From contig JAHHIC010000080.1 in assembly GCA_019359035.1 (NCBI GenBank), forward strand, positions 1-64,000: a stretch of DNA of 64,000 bases, written 5' to 3'. The stretch is from Scytonematopsis contorta HA4267-MV1 (GTDB lineage: Bacteria > Cyanobacteriota > Cyanobacteriia > Cyanobacteriales > Nostocaceae). A model generated the notes under the pieces. That model had not been told where the DNA came from. It saw only the letters and a program-made list of their open reading frames with translations, and did no database searches. The position numbers and the translations under genes are program-made. This document shows, piece after piece, positions 7,595 to 17,303 of the stretch; within the stretch, counting starts at the first letter, position 1; each line of letters opens with the position of its first letter.

Positions 7595-9751
7595 ATGCGA
7601 ATCAGTGTTGGCTCTCCAATATTAACTATTAATCACGGCAGCACCTTTATGGTGACTGATTTAAATGGGCAAGTAGACCACAGTGGTTACCAGGGCATTT
7701 TTACTGAGGATACTCGTTACTTAAGCAACTATGCTTGCTATATTGATGGTCATCGGTGGATTCCTTTGAGTTCTACGACAACAACTTATTATGCTTCACG
7801 AGTTTATCTTACTAACCCTGAATTTGATGGTAAAAATGGCAAGGTTCCCAAAGGTTCTATATCACTTATTATTAGTAGAGCAGTTGAAGAAGGTATTCAT
7901 GAGGAACTAGATGTCACTAATTATGGACTTGAGACAGTTAGTTTTAATCTAGAAATTGCCATGCGTTCAGATTTCGCCGATATTTTTGAAGTAGAAACAC
8001 GGCAGTTTGTACGACGAGGACATATTGAAACTAGTTGGAATGCTCAGAAAAAAGAACTAGCAACTAGCTATAAGAACGATGATTTTTACCGTTGCTTAAT
8101 ATATCAGGTGCAACATAGCACATCTACCCCGTATTCAGCTAACGGGCGCTTATCCTTTGAAGTTCAGCTCCAACCAGGAGAAAGTTGGCACGCTGATTGT
8201 AATTACATTTTAATTCATAATGACCGTATACGCTCAACTATCGATTTTTCTTACAAACAAATAGTAGATGAAAGCGTTGTTAATACAGAAATTGAGCGAC
8301 TACATTGTCAGTGGGTCGATAGCGTTACAAAACTTTCTTGTCCTAACGAACATTTGAACTTACTTTATCGCCAATCTGTGGAAGATATTGGCGCCTTGCG
8401 ACTTTACGAGTATGATTTGGCGCCTGATATTTGGATACCTGCTGCTGGAGTTCCAAAGTTTGTAACCATTTTTGGGCGAGATAGTCTGATTGTCAGCTTG
8501 CAGAACATGATTACTCATGCTGGTTTTGCAGTTGGCACTTTGAAGAAACTAGGTCAATTGCAAGCTACCGAATTGGATGACTGGCGCGATGCCCAACCAG
8601 GCAAGATTTTACATGAAATTCGCACCGGAGAATTAGCGCGTATCGGAAAAATTCCTCATTCTCCTTATTATGGTACTGCCGATGCGACTCCTTTATATTT
8701 AATTCTGTTGCACGAAGCTTGGAAATGGATGGGGGATATCTCACTTTTACAAGAACAGCGTGATGTGGCTTTGCGTTGTCTAGAATGGATTGATAAATAC
8801 GGAGACTTAGACAATGATGGTTTTCAAGAATACCAAGTACGCAATAATTCACGCTATGGAATTGAAAACCAAGGTTGGAAAGATTCTGGTGATGCTATTG
8901 TTTATCCAGATGGTAACTCTGTAAAAGCACCAAAAGCATTGTGTGAGTTGCAAGGATACGTTTTTGATGCTTGGATGCGAATGGCAGAAGTATTTGATGT
9001 GTTAGGGGATAGCGAATTTTCTCGCGAGTTATATACAAAAGCAGCAAAACTACGCGAACGTTTTGAAGAGCGTTTTTGGTGTAATGATATTGGTTATTAT
9101 GCTTTTGCCTTAGATAAAAATAAACAGCCGATTAAAACAGTAACCTCTAATGTTGGTCATTGTTTGTGGAGCGGTATTATTCGACCGGAACGCGCGCAAC
9201 AAGTAAAAGAGCGCTTATTTGCACCAGATATGTGGTCTGGTTGGGGTATTCGCACTTTATCCACTCAAAACCCTGCATACAATCCTTTTTCTTATCATCG
9301 TGGTTCGGTTTGGCCTCATGATAATAGTATTATTGCTTTAGGATTGAAACGTTACGGATTTTCTAAAGAAGTCGCCTCAGTTGCTCATGGAATTATTGAA
9401 GCAGGTAGCTTTTTTAGCAATTATCGTCTACCAGAACTTTACGCTGGAGTTAAGCGCGAACCAGGAAGTTTCCCGACACCTTATTTAGAGGCAAATGTAC
9501 CTCAAGCATGGGCTGCTGCATCTGTGTTTCAAATATTACAAGCAATGCTAGGTTTACGAGCTTCTGCACCGAATCAATGTTTATATATAGACCCATATTT
9601 GCCTGAATGGTTGCCAGAATTAATATTGCGACGAGTGGAAGTTGGTAACGCTTCGGTTGATTTACGGTTTTGGCGCGATGGAGATTCAACCAAATGGGAT
9701 GCCACAGTAGTAGAGGGTAATGTTGAAATTAAACACGAAGTTTGGCACTAG
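7595..9751 (+). CDS. Amylo-alpha-1,6-glucosidase-like enzyme (Lti2-like)
   Basis: A 718-residue cytosolic enzyme. Residues 10-210 form the glycogen-debranching N-terminal beta-domain (ISVGSPILTINHGSTFMVTDLNG), and residues 270-700 form an alpha/alpha barrel with IPAAGVPKFVTIFGRDSL, WKDSGDAIVYPDG and SYHRGSVWPHDN. The predicted reaction is hydrolysis of alpha-1,6 branches or of related small glucans. Close relatives in Nostoc (Lti2) are induced by cold, salt and drying; that is family knowledge. The ribosome site TTAGGAGAAAAT precedes ATG 7595. Its former partners, the GH13 gene upstream and the antiporter, are broken while this gene is intact. Confidence 0.85.
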   Translation: MRISVGSPILTINHGSTFMVTDLNGQVDHSGYQGIFTEDTRYLSNYACYIDGHRWIPLSSTTTTYYASRVYLTNPEFDGKNGKVPKGSISLIISRAVEEGIHEELDVTNYGLETVSFNLEIAMRSDFADIFEVETRQFVRRGHIETSWNAQKKELATSYKNDDFYRCLIYQVQHSTSTPYSANGRLSFEVQLQPGESWHADCNYILIHNDRIRSTIDFSYKQIVDESVVNTEIERLHCQWVDSVTKLSCPNEHLNLLYRQSVEDIGALRLYEYDLAPDIWIPAAGVPKFVTIFGRDSLIVSLQNMITHAGFAVGTLKKLGQLQATELDDWRDAQPGKILHEIRTGELARIGKIPHSPYYGTADATPLYLILLHEAWKWMGDISLLQEQRDVALRCLEWIDKYGDLDNDGFQEYQVRNNSRYGIENQGWKDSGDAIVYPDGNSVKAPKALCELQGYVFDAWMRMAEVFDVLGDSEFSRELYTKAAKLRERFEERFWCNDIGYYAFALDKNKQPIKTVTSNVGHCLWSGIIRPERAQQVKERLFAPDMWSGWGIRTLSTQNPAYNPFSYHRGSVWPHDNSIIALGLKRYGFSKEVASVAHGIIEAGSFFSNYRLPELYAGVKREPGSFPTPYLEANVPQAWAAASVFQILQAMLGLRASAPNQCLYIDPYLPEWLPELILRRVEVGNASVDLRFWRDGDSTKWDATVVEGNVEIKHEVWH

Positions 9752-10262
9752 GGTGTTGATTTTATTGGAGGTAAAAATTGTTTTTTCCTCCTGAAGCCTT
9801 AATAGTTTCAGATTAACTGACTTATGCATTTATTTTTGAAGATTAGGGGTGAAAATATGAATATATAGCAATTTTATTTCACAAGCTTTCTAGCCGGATT
9901 GCATTTCTTTAGCTCCCAACAACCTCTGTTTTAATGACATGTCATCGTGTACCTACCGATAATGATGATAATTGAAAGCAAAAATATTTATGCCTATTTA
10001 AAAGCTGTGATTTGATAATGGCTATAGAAATAAAGATGACCTTGCTGTGAGTCTCAATAACTTTTGGGCTTTGTTGCCCACACTGTCTGTTAACCAACTC
10101 ATAATCTTTCCTCAATGACTTTTACTTGTATCTTAGGAATTTGAAGAGAAAGTAATTTTTGGGCTTTGGTATATCTTTCTCTTCAAAATTAATTGACAAA
10201 CTATAATTAGCAACCTAACTCATTAAATGCTGACATAAAAAACAGAAGAAAAGCTCAATTTT
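9752..10262. other. Spacer without a gene
   Basis: 511 bp between the glucosidase and the convergent stress gene. I see no supported reading frame, no promoter-like element of the TCCAC type and no strong terminator hairpin. Two 'ttttgggctttg' stretches (about 10064 and 10158) are the only similarity noted. Confidence 0.5.
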
Positions 10263-10919
10263 TCAGATACGAGAATCATCCCGTTCATCAATTATTTCCA
10301 CTGTTGTGTTGTCATCTGTTTGATTGATATAATTTTCTGAATCTCGATTCATTCCAACTTGCATGTTAGACCTATCAACAGGACTGTTTGATACATTGTA
10401 TGCTTTCCAGTCACGAATACCGTGTTGTTTCAGTATTGAGCCAGCACGCTCGATAGAATCTTGGTAACCTTCTATAATTACCAAATACCCACCTTGAGAT
10501 ATCTGTTTATTATAAGCGCTAGCATCTTCTTCTGGAATACCAGCACCAGTCAGCGCCCCAACTATTGCGCCACCAGTTGCGCCAATACCAGCACCAGCCA
10601 AAGTCGTCGCTATCGTACCCGCAGCTAAAAATGGTCCAACACCTGGAATAACTAAAGCTTCCAGACCCACAAGTAAACCACCAAAACCCCCCAATACCGT
10701 ACCCGTCACCGCACCAATACCAGCACCTTCTTGAGATTCATCATCACCTCTGTCTCTTATCTCGGTTCCTGCTATTTGGTCATCCCGGTTTGCGTTTTGT
10801 GCCAAAATAGAAACCCTATCCATTGGAAAACCAGAGTTTTTTAGTTGAGAAAGCGCTTGTTCCGCATCTCTTCTGCTGGAAAATATACCAATTGCACGTT
10901 TATATTGTTGTAATGCCAT
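10263..10919 (-). CDS. Glycine-rich general stress protein
   Basis: A 218-residue protein. Residues 1-60 form a ferredoxin-like fold typical of general-stress proteins (RAIGIFSSRRDAEQALSQLK), residues 65-130 are a glycine/alanine zipper able to insert into membranes (GAGIGAVTGTVLGGFGG and later GATGGAIVGALTGAG), and residues 140-165 repeat the first fold (GGYLVIIEGYQDSIERA). The C-terminal 50 residues are polar and acidic. This architecture is widespread in cyanobacteria and is often induced by salt or drying. AAGGAGGAAAAATG gives an excellent ribosome site for ATG 10919. Its upstream spacer is shared with the PRC-barrel gene. Confidence 0.75.
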   Translation of the reverse strand: MALQQYKRAIGIFSSRRDAEQALSQLKNSGFPMDRVSILAQNANRDDQIAGTEIRDRGDDESQEGAGIGAVTGTVLGGFGGLLVGLEALVIPGVGPFLAAGTIATTLAGAGIGATGGAIVGALTGAGIPEEDASAYNKQISQGGYLVIIEGYQDSIERAGSILKQHGIRDWKAYNVSNSPVDRSNMQVGMNRDSENYINQTDDNTTVEIIDERDDSRI

Positions 10920-11084
10920 TTTTCCTCCTTATAAACCTTATAAAAATTAGGTCTCTTGATTCAAATGCAGTATTTACCAATTCTTTCTATAATCTATTAA
11001 ATTCATTTCAGAAAAAATTATCATCAGTCAATAGAGATAATCAAAATATTTCTTAAGTAATAATGAGAAATTAATTTTATATTT

Positions 11085-11104
11085 TACCCGACTTTTCCAC
11101 TATT
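11085..11104 (+). promoter_or_regulatory. TCCAC-N6-TCCAC element, copy B
   Basis: The second half-site TTTTCCACTATT is intact; the first is degenerate (TACCCG). It is followed by GAGATTTAAGG. It lies 217 bp before the PRC-barrel start at 11322, in gene orientation. The remaining spacer 10920-11321 is very AT-rich and otherwise featureless. Confidence 0.45.
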
Positions 11105-11321
11105 GAGATTTAAGGTAAAGATAATAGTTTGCTTTTGCCGAGGAAGCTGAAACTTAACTTTTAAAATATTGTATAATATTACAATTATTTTATGCGTGTT
11201 AATATATTTTTATCAAATTAATTTATTTTTTATCTACCAATTTAGAAAAAGATTGTTTTGATTATTATATAAATATTAAACAAACTTTAAAAAGCTTCAA
11301 AAATATTTGGCAGGAGGGAAA

Positions 11322-11900
11322 ATGTCTTTGTGCAAATTGGATAAATATTATCCTAATTATCGTGATGAAACCTTGGCTTGTTTTGATATCAAAGATTTTG
11401 ATGTTTATGCCCAGGATGAACTAATAGGTTACGTTACCGATATATTGGTTGATGAAAATAACGGTCATTTTCGGTATTTTGTCATTGATACAGGCTTTTG
11501 GGTTTTCATAATTAAAGTATTGCTACCTGTTGGATTGGCTGTTGTAGACTATACACATAAACGTTTATCTGTTCCTGGATTGACTCAAGAGCAAGTTAAC
11601 AACTTACCTGAATTTCAAGAAGATTTATTAATTGATAATAACTATGAAGAGCGAGTGAGAGATGTTTATCGTCCATTAGTAAAAATCACAGATTTGAGTC
11701 GATTTTACTACGCCACTACTTATAATTATACGCTGGAGCCTTGTTTTTACGAAGTGGGCGATAAACATCTCAAAATGTATGAAGAACGGTTGAGAAGTAG
11801 GAAAAACAGCCATAAAGCAAGACGAGTGCTAGGAGATGCCAGAAGAGTTAAAAACACTTATGAAAAAGAAAAAGCTGAATTTACTCATAGAGCTAATTGA
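11322..11900 (+). CDS. PRC-barrel domain stress protein
   Basis: A 192-residue soluble protein. Residues 22-85 are a PRC-barrel (FDVYAQDELIGYVTDILVDENNG, then RYFVIDTGFW), the small beta-barrel used as a docking or RNA/protein-binding module. The C-terminal half is charged. Related cyanobacterial PRC-barrel proteins include akinete and drying-induced proteins. CAGGAGGGAAA precedes ATG 11322, which is preferred over the TTG at 11307 because the latter would place the ribosome site inside the gene. It overlaps the next gene by 41 bp, so the two form an operon, probably driven from the TCCAC element at 11085. Confidence 0.75.
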   Translation: MSLCKLDKYYPNYRDETLACFDIKDFDVYAQDELIGYVTDILVDENNGHFRYFVIDTGFWVFIIKVLLPVGLAVVDYTHKRLSVPGLTQEQVNNLPEFQEDLLIDNNYEERVRDVYRPLVKITDLSRFYYATTYNYTLEPCFYEVGDKHLKMYEERLRSRKNSHKARRVLGDARRVKNTYEKEKAEFTHRAN

Positions 11901-12735
11901 ACAATCAATCAAGCGGGTAGCTTCTCATCTCTGGTTTGAGCGACTAGCAAGGCTAGGATATGCGGCAAAGGGCGTAGTTTATCTTGTCGTCGGCTTGCTG
12001 GCAATGCAAGCCGCAATTGGTTCTGGTGGTAGAACTATGGGTACTAGTGGCGCATTGCAATTAATTATTACTCAGCCTTTTGGTAGAATTCTACTAGGTA
12101 TTGTTACCCTTGGAATTATTGGACATGTACTTTGGCGTTTGGTTCAGGTATTTTTTGACCCTGGAAATCGCGGGCAATCCATAAATGCCAAGCAAATTGT
12201 CAAGCGCATTGGCTATGGCTGTAGCGCTATTGGTTATACAGGTTTGGCATGGACAGCTGTGAAACTAATTATGGGAACAGAAGCTGGTGATAGCGAATCA
12301 ATTGAAGACTGGACAGAATATTTTCTAGACCTGCCCTTTGGAAGATGGCTGGTTGTACTGGCAGGAGTAATAGTAATTGGTGTAGGAATTTCTTTTATCT
12401 TTGAGGCATACAAAGCAAAATTTCGTTGTCAGTTAAAACTTCGACTACAAAGTTCTAGTGAACAAAGTTGGACAGTAGGTTTAGCCAGATTTGGAATAGC
12501 TTCTCGTGGCTTTGTTTTTGGCATTATCGGCATTTTTTTGATTTTTGCAGCAATTCAAATTGATGGCAGTGAAGCTAGAGGTTTGGGTGGCGTATTGACT
12601 GCTTTAGCAAAGCTACCTTTTGGGTCTTGGATTTTGGGTATAGTTGCCTTCGGTTTAATAGCTTACGGTATTTACTCACTAATAGAAGCTTATTATCGAC
12701 GAATTACTAATCCTGAAGGAAATAAAAATAATTGA
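11860..12735 (+). CDS. DUF1206 membrane protein
   Basis: A 291-residue inner-membrane protein with six membrane segments arranged as three repeats. Each begins with a helix of the type LARLGYAAKGVVYLVVG (residues 22-40), IGYGCSAIGYTGLAW (about 117-132) and LARFGIASRGFVFGIIG (about 207-223). This is DUF1206, of unknown function. The start is placed at ATG 11860 (AGAAGAG upstream); ATG 11836 is an alternative that extends the overlap. It is translationally linked to the PRC-barrel gene by a 41-bp overlap. Confidence 0.75.
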   Translation: MKKKKLNLLIELIEQSIKRVASHLWFERLARLGYAAKGVVYLVVGLLAMQAAIGSGGRTMGTSGALQLIITQPFGRILLGIVTLGIIGHVLWRLVQVFFDPGNRGQSINAKQIVKRIGYGCSAIGYTGLAWTAVKLIMGTEAGDSESIEDWTEYFLDLPFGRWLVVLAGVIVIGVGISFIFEAYKAKFRCQLKLRLQSSSEQSWTVGLARFGIASRGFVFGIIGIFLIFAAIQIDGSEARGLGGVLTALAKLPFGSWILGIVAFGLIAYGIYSLIEAYYRRITNPEGNKNN

Positions 12736-12859
12736 GCGCTCCAAAATGGCAACGCTCTTGAAAAGCTTGGACAGCTAGGGATATAGCAACGCTATAAACA
12801 CCATCAACTATTTTTATTTATTTTGCTATAGCCACAAAATATTTTGCTGATTGATTGTT

Positions 12860-13795
12860 TTAATTCGTTTTACCAGCCCGAACAATATATTTAGTTGCAG
12901 GTAAATTATTAGCAAGTGGTTCTGCTCTTCCCTGAGCAGCTAGTGTTTGATAAATTAAAGCCGCAGTTTCAGCACGGGTCGCAGGTTTATTTGGATTAAG
13001 AATTTTGGGGTTAGGATAGTTGACCACTATATTTGATTGAGTTGCTGCTGCGACATTAGCAACGGCATATTGTGGAATCTTGTTTGCGTCAGCGTAAGTA
13101 TTGGTAACAATAAATGATGCTGGACGGTTGAGATTTGCTGCCTGGTTACCTGTTGTTGATGGGGTAGACACCGCAGGAGCGGGAGTTGCGGCAGATGCTT
13201 TAGATAGTAATAAAGGTTGCATCAAGCTAGTAATTGCAATTGGAATAAATACAGGTCTTCTAGCTGTTCTACGTTTAGTTGGTTGAACTGTTGTTTGCTG
13301 TGTTGTGGGTACTACTGTAGCTGCGGATGTACCAGTTATATTTAAACCTTTTGTTAACGCTGTTATTACCTCAACTTTAGAAACAGGTTGTTTTGGACGA
13401 AAATAACCACCAGGATAGCCGGACATAAATCCTTGTTGATAAGCTTCTTCAATAGGACGAGAAGCCCAATAACCAGTAGGTACATCTTTATAAACAGCAC
13501 CACTTTGAATTTGACGGATTGGCTCTTGATTAAATGCTTTACGAATTATTGCTGCAAATTCATCTCTATCAACTGATTCTTGGGGTCGAAACGTGCCATC
13601 AGGATAACCAGTTACAATATTTCTTTGTGCTAAACGTTGAATATATGGTTGTGCCCAGAAGTTAGGTGGAACATCAGGAAAGGCTGTTTGCCTTGATGTC
13701 TGGGCATGACTTTCTAATGAACCAGCACCTATTACAACCATACATAAAGCAGGTAAAGGTAGAACTACTGACAAAACTTTAAGTAAATTAATCAT
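12860..13795 (-). CDS. S-layer-homology (SLH) domain protein
   Basis: A 311-residue secreted protein with a signal peptide (residues 1-31, cleavage near SHAQT). SLH repeats occur at about 38-80 (FPDVPPNFWAQPYIQRL and GYPDGTFRPQESVDRDEF), 98-145 (YKDVPTGYWASRPIEEA) and a weaker one at 235-290 (ITGT-linked, with YPNPKILNPNKPATRAETA). A basic and threonine/alanine-rich linker (165-215) separates the second and third. SLH domains bind secondary cell-wall polymers and tie proteins to the envelope. It lies 24 bp downstream of the paralogous SLH-fasciclin gene in the same direction, so the two are an operon. Confidence 0.85.
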   Translation of the reverse strand: MINLLKVLSVVLPLPALCMVVIGAGSLESHAQTSRQTAFPDVPPNFWAQPYIQRLAQRNIVTGYPDGTFRPQESVDRDEFAAIIRKAFNQEPIRQIQSGAVYKDVPTGYWASRPIEEAYQQGFMSGYPGGYFRPKQPVSKVEVITALTKGLNITGTSAATVVPTTQQTTVQPTKRRTARRPVFIPIAITSLMQPLLLSKASAATPAPAVSTPSTTGNQAANLNRPASFIVTNTYADANKIPQYAVANVAAATQSNIVVNYPNPKILNPNKPATRAETAALIYQTLAAQGRAEPLANNLPATKYIVRAGKTN

Positions 13796-13819
13796 TGAAT
13801 TTTCTCCAAATCACCTTAA

Positions 13820-15031
13820 TTATTTAATACTTTGGTTAAGTAATGGTGGTATCAGCACGGTGTTAATTGCGTGAATTATGCCATTGCTCGCTTGGATATT
13901 AGCTTGAACTACTTGAGCATTATTAACTCTAATTTGATTCGCGTCTTTATTAACTGTAATATTTACAGGACTGTTACCAAAAGTTTTGAGTTCACCAGAT
14001 ACAAATTCATTTACAGTTAATTCTTTAGGAACTAGGTGATAACTCAAAATCCTAATCAGCGTTTCTCGGTTTTCTGGTAGTTGTAACTTTCGTAAAGTTT
14101 CTACTGGTAATGCAGCAAAAGCTTGGTCTGTGGGAGCAAAAAATGTGAATGAACCAGGTTCATCTAAAATGCCTGCAAGTCCTGAAGTTTTTAATAACGA
14201 AGTTAAAGTAGTGAAGGAATTATATGATGCTGCAATAGAAACAATGTCATTTACAGATTGAGTACTGCCAATTGTTCTACCAACAATATAGTTCGCTGCT
14301 GGAACATTGCTCGCTAAAGGCTGTAGCTGTCCCTGCTTAACTAACGCTTGGTACAAATGTGCTGCGGCTTCTGCACGAGTTAGAGCTTTTAAGGGATTGA
14401 GCTGCCGTACGGATGGATAGTTAACAATTAGATTTGCCTTAGTCGCTGCTGCAACTTCATCAGTTGCATAGTTAGGAATAGCATTTACGTCAGTGTAGTA
14501 GCTAGCAAGATTAGCAGTATCATTTGTTGTCAAACCCAAGCCATTAGTTAATGCGACAATCGCTTGAACTTTAGGAATTTGCTGATTGGGGAAGAAGAAA
14601 TTCCCTGGAAACCCAGACATAAATCCACTTTCATAGGCTTCTTGAATTGCAGAAGTACCCCAGTAGCCAGCGGGCACATCTCTAAATTCTCCTGCATTTA
14701 ACTGCCGAACTGGATTTTGATTAAAAGCTTTTTGAATCATTGCCGCAAATTCAGCACGACTCACAGGCTGTTCTGGTCTAAAAGTTCCATCGGGAAAACC
14801 CGTAATTATATTCTTTTCTGTTAAAGCTGCAATAAATGGGCGTGCCCAATAATCTGTTTTAACGTCAGAAAAATAACGTGCTGTAGCTATATTATGGTTT
14901 GGATTCGTAGTGGGAACAATTACTTGAGCCAAGGCTTGTTTAGTATTAGTTGTGGAAACAACAGCAGCTGTCACTATTCCAAAAGCTAACAATGTAGATT
15001 TGATTATATACCTATTAAATGAACTATGCAT
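13820..15031 (-). CDS. SLH-domain protein with C-terminal fasciclin domain
   Basis: A 403-residue exported protein. A signal peptide (about 1-35) is followed by SLH repeats (YFSDVKTDYWARPFI, FRDVPAGYWGTSAIQEA, YTDVNAIPNYATDEV) up to residue 245. Residues 262-400 form a FAS1/fasciclin domain (SFTTLTSLLKTSGLAG, FTFFAPTDQAFAALP, SYHLVPKELT, SNGIIHAINTVLIPP), an adhesion module. The N-terminal half is clearly paralogous to the next gene, which points to duplication. GAGGAG before the ATG at 15031 is a good ribosome site, and copy C of the TCCAC element lies 82 bp upstream. Confidence 0.9.
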   Translation of the reverse strand: MHSSFNRYIIKSTLLAFGIVTAAVVSTTNTKQALAQVIVPTTNPNHNIATARYFSDVKTDYWARPFIAALTEKNIITGFPDGTFRPEQPVSRAEFAAMIQKAFNQNPVRQLNAGEFRDVPAGYWGTSAIQEAYESGFMSGFPGNFFFPNQQIPKVQAIVALTNGLGLTTNDTANLASYYTDVNAIPNYATDEVAAATKANLIVNYPSVRQLNPLKALTRAEAAAHLYQALVKQGQLQPLASNVPAANYIVGRTIGSTQSVNDIVSIAASYNSFTTLTSLLKTSGLAGILDEPGSFTFFAPTDQAFAALPVETLRKLQLPENRETLIRILSYHLVPKELTVNEFVSGELKTFGNSPVNITVNKDANQIRVNNAQVVQANIQASNGIIHAINTVLIPPLLNQSIK

Positions 15032-15112
15032 AGTAAACTCCTCTTTTTAATCAACATTAATTAAAAACCTAAATCTAAAAACAACCTTGTTTTTAATTAA
15101 AGTTTAAATATC

Positions 15113-15134
15113 AATAGTGGAAAACTCGTGGATA
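15113..15134 (-). promoter_or_regulatory. TCCAC-N6-TCCAC element, copy C
   Basis: On the minus strand it matches copy A base for base over the 21-bp core, including the spacer GAGTTT. It lies 82 bp upstream of the SLH-fasciclin gene in gene orientation and is followed by ATATTTAAACTTTAAT. Confidence 0.65.
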
Positions 15135-15673
15135 AATCCAATATTTTTCTTAAAAAGAGTATATCCTTTAAAATTACATCTTTTGGCATAAAGTTTTTTA
15201 CCCACAGATAGATGTTAATAATAAAGCTTATATATAATTAATAAGTCTAGTGTGATTAACATTAATAAATAGTAAAAGCTCACCCCCTTAGTCTACGTAA
15301 CTAATAATACCTTTTAAGATAAAGTTAAATCTTATAAGTAGGTGGGTATAATTAAAGTCAACTATGTAAACTTATGTAAAGGTGAAAAAACTTATACCCT
15401 TAAAGCGTTTTGATTAAATTATATATCAATTTCGACATAAAATTCGACATAAAAATTTATTTAACTAGAATTTGGTAGTTTGATTGAAGTATTTTGACTT
15501 AAACTTAATTGTTTAGTTTTTAAGTTGTCAATTCATCTTTTATATTAACATTAAAAATATCCTCGACATAAACTAAATCAAGAACTAAATCAAGTAAAAA
15601 AGATTGAGCGCTCAAACCTTGGCTAGAGGAGTTATGAAACTACAGGCTGTTGTTTTATTTTATCTTAAATTTA

Positions 15674-15694
15674 AATAGTGGAAAACTGGTGGGA
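15674..15694 (-). promoter_or_regulatory. TCCAC-N6-TCCAC element, copy D (no adjacent minus-strand gene)
   Basis: Minus-strand copy CCCACCAGTTTTCCACT. No gene starts close to it on that strand; the SLH operon begins 640 bp further on. A 14-codon frame with a GAGGAGTT site (ATG 15634) sits beside it on the plus strand but is probably chance. It may be a secondary site for the SLH operon or mark a lost gene. Confidence 0.4.
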
Positions 15695-15947
15695 AATATT
15701 AGAGTATAACTGCTACTTAAGCTAGAAAAAGCATAATCACTACATCTAACTTCTGGGTAATGTTACATTTAATAAATTAAAATATAATCTAATTTATGGT
15801 GTTGAAGGCAATAATGTTAATGTTTAAGTATGGATTTGATAAAGTTTACCAATCAGCTTTCAACAAGAGATAATTGCCCTTCCATATCTCAAAAATCAGC
15901 TTTTCCCAGTCAAATAGCTATATTAACCCTGTGAAAAGCACGCAAAT

Positions 15948-15972
15948 GTTGGGTTTCGTTCCTCAACCCAAC
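15948..15972. repeat. Palindromic interspersed repeat (TTGGGTT..AACCCAA)
   Basis: GTTGGGTT and AACCCAAC form a stem around tcgttcctc. This 'gttgggtttcgttcctcaaccc' palindrome is common in many cyanobacterial genomes. It sits in the 1.18-kb spacer 15032-16208, which also holds TCCAC copies C, D and E and no supported gene. Confidence 0.65.
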
Positions 15973-16067
15973 CTACGAGTTTTTGTATTTTCGAGCTATC
16001 CCTTGCAGTATTGGAACCGATTGCATCAAGTCTATCTTTAGTAGTATATTTTCAACACAAGAACTTT

Positions 16068-16089
16068 TATCCACCAGTTTTCCACTATT
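16068..16089 (+). promoter_or_regulatory. TCCAC-N6-TCCAC element, copy E
   Basis: TTATCCACC-AG-TTTTCCACT followed by ATTTACACTTAAGTTTAAA, 119 bp before the LLM gene and in its direction. The upstream flank (caacacaagaactt) resembles that of copy A, so similarity extends to nearly 50 bp. Confidence 0.65.
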
Positions 16090-16208
16090 TACACTTAAGT
16101 TTAAACTAGATATAAATTGCTTAAGGCTGAATCAAACATTAGCAATCAATAGCAATCAATGATTTTGAAATCTGAAATGGCGTTTCTTTGTGAAACGGAG
16201 AAATATTT

Positions 16209-17171
16209 ATGGCTCATATTGGGTATCATGCTTCTCACGAACAATTCAAACCTAGCGAATTATTGAGATACGCGCAAATGGCAGAACAAGCTGGTTTTAC
16301 TCATGTCCTCTCGTCTGACCATTTCCACCCTTGGAGTGAAGACCAAGGACAAAGCGGTTTTGCTTGGTCATGGCTTGGTGCAGCTATGCAAGCAACACCC
16401 ACACTTTCTTACCGCGTTGTTTGCGCTCCCGGACAACGTTATCATCCTGCTGTCATTGCTCAAGCAGTAGCAACTTTAGCAGAGATGTTTCCCAACCGTT
16501 TTTGGCTAACAGTGGGTAGTGGTCAAGCACTCAACGAACACATCACAGGAGAAAAATGGCCCTGTAAATCTGACCGCAATACTCGTTTAAAGGAGTGCGT
16601 TGATATAATGCGTGCGCTGTGGTCGGGGGAAACTGTTACTCATAACGTCCAAGTATGTGTTGAAGAAGCAAAACTTTATACTCGTCCAGAAATCATACCC
16701 CCAATTATTGGTGCAGCTATCACTCCTCAAACCGCAGAATGGTTAGGTAGTTGGGCTGATGGATTAATTACGATTTCCCGTCCACCAGAGAAACTAAAAA
16801 TGGTTGTAGATGCTTTTCGTCGGGGTGGTGGAGAAGGAAAGCCAATGATTTTAAAAGTACAGCTTTCTTATGACCGCGATAAAGATAGTGCGTTAAAAAA
16901 AGCACATCAACAGTGGCGCAATAACATCTTTAAAAATATCCTGATGACCGAATTACGAACAGCTCAACAATTTGATGCAGCCGGAATGTTTGTACAACAA
17001 GAAGAATTATATGAACATATTCGCGTTTCCGCAGAACCCCAACAGCATATTGAGTGGCTACAAAAAGATATGGAATTGGGATTTGATGAACTTATTCTAC
17101 ACAATGTGAACAGGGAGCAGGAGCAGTTTATTGAGATGTTCGCTAAAGAAGTAATTCCAAATTTCATATAA
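16209..17171 (+). CDS. LLM-class flavin-dependent oxidoreductase (TIGR03885-like)
   Basis: A 320-residue cytosolic TIM-barrel enzyme of the luciferase-like monooxygenase superfamily. It starts MAHIGYHASHEQFKPSELL and contains SSDHFHPWSEDQGQSGFAW (residues 36-54), ANTLAE-type helix VATLAEMFPNRFWLTVGSG (about 88-107) and PPIIGAAITPQTAEW (about 160-174). The family comprises probable non-F420 flavin oxidoreductases close to F420-dependent enzymes; the substrate is unknown. ACGGAGAAATATTT precedes ATG 16209. A broken copy of its first 52 codons lies at 6149-6307. The TCCAC element upstream suggests stress control. Confidence 0.8.
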   Translation: MAHIGYHASHEQFKPSELLRYAQMAEQAGFTHVLSSDHFHPWSEDQGQSGFAWSWLGAAMQATPTLSYRVVCAPGQRYHPAVIAQAVATLAEMFPNRFWLTVGSGQALNEHITGEKWPCKSDRNTRLKECVDIMRALWSGETVTHNVQVCVEEAKLYTRPEIIPPIIGAAITPQTAEWLGSWADGLITISRPPEKLKMVVDAFRRGGGEGKPMILKVQLSYDRDKDSALKKAHQQWRNNIFKNILMTELRTAQQFDAAGMFVQQEELYEHIRVSAEPQQHIEWLQKDMELGFDELILHNVNREQEQFIEMFAKEVIPNFI

Positions 17172-17261
17172 AAACTTTTTAATTCTAAATTAGAATTTAC
17201 TATGCGAAGCGGAGCTTTATGTATAGCACCTATAATAAAATCTAACAAGATTTAAGTTATT

Positions 17262-17303
17262 ATGAATTTACGCTCAAGTAACATTATAATAAATGTTGTT
17301 ATT
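17262..17303 (+). repeat. 42-bp segment repeated at 24752-24793
   Basis: ATGAATT(T/C)ACGC(T/C)CAAG followed by AACATTATAATAA and TGTTGTTATT occurs in both places with only a few changes. Here it runs into the start of a 50-codon membrane protein; at 24752 it lies just before the DUF389 gene. It may be a duplicated 5' gene end or leader. Confidence 0.65.

Noticed and set aside
15634-15678. 14-codon frame with GAGGAGTT ribosome site
   Set aside because: Too short to support, and its end lies within the TCCAC element copy D.
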